From assembly GCA_021555075.1 (NCBI GenBank), contig JAKGBX010000004.1, positions 204,591 to 268,590 on the forward strand: DNA of 64,000 nt, in the 5' to 3' direction. Under the pieces are notes generated by a model, which was given only the letters and a program-made list of their open reading frames with translations, had not been told where the DNA came from and did not search any database. Below, one piece after another: positions 61,722 to 64,000 of the stretch. The first letter of the stretch is position 1. Each line of letters begins with the position of its first letter. A program made the position numbers and the translations under genes. Source of the DNA: Rhodobacteraceae bacterium LMO-JJ12. GTDB taxonomy: Bacteria; Pseudomonadota; Alphaproteobacteria; Rhodobacterales; Rhodobacteraceae.

Positions 61722-63083
61722 CTATGCCGGCTCCGAGGTCAGCCAGACGCCGCCTTCCGGGCGCAACGTCAGGATCATCACCGGCTTGGGGTCGCGCCCC
61801 ACTACCGGGTGGAATCGGCGCCTGCCAAGCAACGTTGCCAGAATGATCACCGCCTCCTGAAGCGCGAAACTCGACCCGATGCAAATCCTCGGGCCATCCC
61901 CGAAAGGAAGATAAGCATAGCGCTCTATATCTTTGCGATCATTGAATCTTTCTGGTTTGAACGCATTGGGATCATCCCACAAGAGCCGGTTGCGATGCAG
62001 CGCATAAATCGGGATCATCACAGTATCGCCAGGCAGCACCTCACGCCCGCAAAGCTCATCACGCCCCTGCGCCGTGCGCGACAGGATTCCGGCAGGCGGA
62101 TAAAGGCGCAGCGTCTCATCCACAATCATTCGAATAAAAGGCAGGGATTCCAAATCGTTAACCGTCGCGGTTCGACCCCGTAACACCCCCTGCGCCTCCG
62201 CCCGCGCGCGGTCCTGCACCTCCTGATCAAAGGCACAAAGATAGAGCGCCCAGCTCAGCGTCAACGCCGTCGTTTCATGCCCTGCCACGATAAAGGTCAA
62301 CAGGTTGTCGCGCAGTTCGGATGTGTTCATTTTCCTTTTGGTTTCAGGGTCTTCGCCCTCAAGCAACAGGTCGAGCAGATCAGGTATTTCACCACGCCCG
62401 CCACCGGTTTTGCGCGCCTCGACCGCCTCATCTGCCAGCGCCTTCATCTGCCGCAAAGGCTTGCCGGTCACCATCCGCCCCGGACGTGGCACCCAATCGG
62501 GAAAGCCCAGAATATCAAACAACGACAGCCGCCCGGCCGCGTCGATATAGGCGTCGATTGCCTTGTGGACCTCGTCGGGATCGAAATGCGACCCTCGGGA
62601 AAATGTAACGTTTCCAATAACTTCAAATGTGGACCGAATCATTTCCTCATACATGTCGACGGCGCGCGACCCTGCCGCTTCGATCCGCGCAAGGCTATGT
62701 TCGGCCGCCACCGACATCACCGGCGCAAGGCCAGCGACGTTGCGATGCGAGAACGCCGGCGCCGCCGCCCGTCGCTGCCAGCGCCAGTGCGCGCCCTCGG
62801 CAATAAAAAGAGAGTCACCAATCGCGGGTTTCAGCAGGTTTTTTGTAACCAGAGATTTCGGGTAATTATCAATATTTTCCAATAGGATGCGCCGGATTGC
62901 GCCGGGGTCCATCACCATATGCCAGCGTTTGGCTGTACGTCCCGAGACCATCGGCTGCGTGGTGGCGATTTCTGGCAGGATCTCCAACAGATTGCGCCGC
63001 GCCGCATTCAGCGAGGCCAGAATGCCCATCGGTCGTGTCACCAACGGCACATGAACGGGGAGTTGCGCAGACGTCATCATCAC
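61722..63083 (-). CDS. Cytochrome P450
   Basis: 453 residues. Haem-binding motif FGDGPRICIG with Cys401, I-helix FIVAGHETTALT (oxygen activation), K-helix ETLRLYPPAG and a PERF segment. A soluble class-type bacterial P450; the GHETTA and LRLYPP pattern resembles fatty-acid and terpene hydroxylases. No ferredoxin or reductase gene is adjacent. Substrate cannot be named. Confidence 0.93.
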   Translation of the reverse strand: MMMTSAQLPVHVPLVTRPMGILASLNAARRNLLEILPEIATTQPMVSGRTAKRWHMVMDPGAIRRILLENIDNYPKSLVTKNLLKPAIGDSLFIAEGAHWRWQRRAAAPAFSHRNVAGLAPVMSVAAEHSLARIEAAGSRAVDMYEEMIRSTFEVIGNVTFSRGSHFDPDEVHKAIDAYIDAAGRLSLFDILGFPDWVPRPGRMVTGKPLRQMKALADEAVEARKTGGGRGEIPDLLDLLLEGEDPETKRKMNTSELRDNLLTFIVAGHETTALTLSWALYLCAFDQEVQDRARAEAQGVLRGRTATVNDLESLPFIRMIVDETLRLYPPAGILSRTAQGRDELCGREVLPGDTVMIPIYALHRNRLLWDDPNAFKPERFNDRKDIERYAYLPFGDGPRICIGSSFALQEAVIILATLLGRRRFHPVVGRDPKPVMILTLRPEGGVWLTSEPA

Positions 63084-63194
63084 CCTCTCGCTATTGCCTT
63101 TTCAATATAGGAAAATAGCTGCGGCATTCAAATGATTGCACGCCGCACCCGCCTGAGCTATCTCATTGCGATAAATCATGCTTGAGGGTCGCTA

Positions 63195-63734
63195 ATGTTC
63201 CGTATCGTTTTTCTGTTTGTCGCATTGGCGTTTATCACCGCTTGCACCAATTCGAATGACCTGGATAAGCCACCGGTTCCATTGGGAAATTTCTCTCTAG
63301 GGCATAACATTGTCGTCGCGCCCAAGCTGACCAAGGGGCCCGCTTCTCGCGAGGCCGACAAGGACGAATTTATCAAGATCATGAAAGAAGCGATCGACGA
63401 GAGGTTCGGCCGCTATGAGGGCGACAAGCTTTATCACTTCGGCATCAGCCTGGAAGGCTACGTGCTGGCCCAACCCGGCATACCTCTGGTTGCAAGCCCG
63501 AAATCGATCCTCATCATCAATCTGACGGTCTGGGATGACGCGGCCGGTAAGAAGCTGAACGAAAAGGTCGAGCAAATTACTGTTATTGAAAGCTTTTCCG
63601 GCGATTCACTTGTGGGGTCGGGTTATACACAAACACCCGAGGAACAAATGCGGGGACTTACCCGCAACGCAGCCAAGCAGGTTCAGAATTATCTTACACG
63701 CCAGAATTACAAGGAGGGCTGGTTCAAGTCCTGA
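63195..63734 (+). CDS. Lipoprotein of unknown function
   Basis: 179 residues. Signal peptide with lipobox ITAC (Cys17), then NSNDLDKPPVP and a globular part with IKIMKEAIDERFGRYEGDKLYHFGISLEGYV and an ESFSGDSLVGSGYTQTPEEQM segment that resembles the DUF-type small outer-membrane lipoproteins of Rhodobacterales. Probably anchored in the outer membrane. No known family assigned with confidence. Confidence 0.65.
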   Translation: MFRIVFLFVALAFITACTNSNDLDKPPVPLGNFSLGHNIVVAPKLTKGPASREADKDEFIKIMKEAIDERFGRYEGDKLYHFGISLEGYVLAQPGIPLVASPKSILIINLTVWDDAAGKKLNEKVEQITVIESFSGDSLVGSGYTQTPEEQMRGLTRNAAKQVQNYLTRQNYKEGWFKS

Positions 63735-63882
63735 ACCGTCTTTTCCGGTGCATTGTCCGACCCGGATTGGTTGTCCTGCATAGGGGCCTTGATTTCCTGC
63801 GCACAACCCAATAAACGGCGCGCGGAGTGAAACTTGGCCGTCGTGTTTGACCCGGTGGCCGCAACCAAGGGGCGCCGCAGGC

Positions 63883-64000
63883 ATGGCAAAGGCAAAGTTT
63901 GAACGTAACAAACCGCACGTGAACATCGGGACTGTTGGTCACGTTGACCACGGCAAGACAACGCTGACGGCGGCGATCACCAAGTATTTTGGCGATTTCA
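63883..64000 (+). CDS. tuf: Elongation factor Tu, 3'-truncated by the window edge
   Basis: First 39 codons from [23 protein letters not shown]-binding P-loop GHVDHGKTT begins at residue 19. Delivers aminoacyl-tRNA to the ribosome. A CGCCGCAGGC sequence before the ATG is a weak ribosome binding site. Whether this is the only copy cannot be told. Confidence 0.97.
   Translation, partial: MAKAKFERNKPHVNIGTVGHVDHGKTTLTAAITKYFGDF

Noticed and set aside
63735..63882. tRNA gene upstream of tuf
   Set aside because: No cloverleaf could be folded from either strand.

Overview
The window is chromosomal DNA of a GC-rich alphaproteobacterium, most likely a marine member of the Rhodobacterales (Roseobacter group). 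The evidence is the gene content: a methylsuccinyl-CoA dehydrogenase of the ethylmalonyl-CoA pathway, the infA-maf-RNase E/G-yacG-tRNA-Phe block, SspB, an alphaproteobacterial ZapA, a DUF6473 protein, a DUF4169 protein and a non-pyrrolysine MttB-family protein. The species is an inference; no rRNA lies in the window.

Layout. 1-3.8 kb: the 3' two thirds of uvrA, a patatin phospholipase and two small envelope proteins. 3.9-11.3 kb: valine and methylmalonate-semialdehyde catabolism on the minus strand (mmsB, 3-hydroxyisobutyryl-CoA hydrolase, acyl-CoA dehydrogenase), a YbdK-type ligase, a small STAS-like protein, and mmsA with a divergent LysR regulator. 11.5-23.2 kb: mainly housekeeping genes (CBS protein, coaD, gapA, transketolase, zapA with a coiled-coil partner, fumC with two overlapping small genes, sspB), plus an orphan MttB-like methyltransferase, a DUF808 protein and a membrane-anchored NYN nuclease.

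23.5-30.9 kb is a self-contained accessory catabolic unit: a PotABCD-type ABC importer, a crotonase-fold protein lacking one of the two catalytic glutamates, an acyl-CoA ligase and a TetR regulator, with palindromic candidate operators in front of the transporter and of the regulator. It is followed by a secreted tail-fibre-like protein with a C-terminal domain of the kind I know from Bacteroidetes and cyanobacterial proteins, and by a convergent small secreted protein. tRNA-Phe closes this section.

33.7-45.5 kb: the infA operon, a nitrilase-family hydrolase, a second acyl-CoA synthetase, a sulfatase-superfamily hydrolase with an atypical CGSSR motif, glpD, and a copper-export pair (copA, cueR) with a textbook 19-bp-spacer MerR promoter. 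45.6-55.6 kb: CoA-ester and redox metabolism (mcd, hbd, etfBA, PduO adenosyltransferase) and sulfur-related genes (TSUP exporter, a rhodanese fused to a HigA-type antitoxin, a TusE lacking its terminal cysteine). 55.6-64 kb: HIG1 protein, SDR, SH3 protein, parC, dienelactone hydrolase, cytochrome P450, a lipoprotein and the first 118 bases of tuf.

A dispersed intergenic repeat (core GGATATTTC-GGCAAGATGAAG) occurs four times. Metabolically the window is dominated by CoA-ester oxidation: valine degradation, ethylmalonyl-CoA pathway, 3-hydroxybutyryl-CoA and an unidentified carboxylate, with electrons from the acyl-CoA dehydrogenases expected to pass to the EtfAB encoded here. B12-dependent steps are supported by the adenosyltransferase. 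All assignments rest on reading motifs and lengths; no database search was run.
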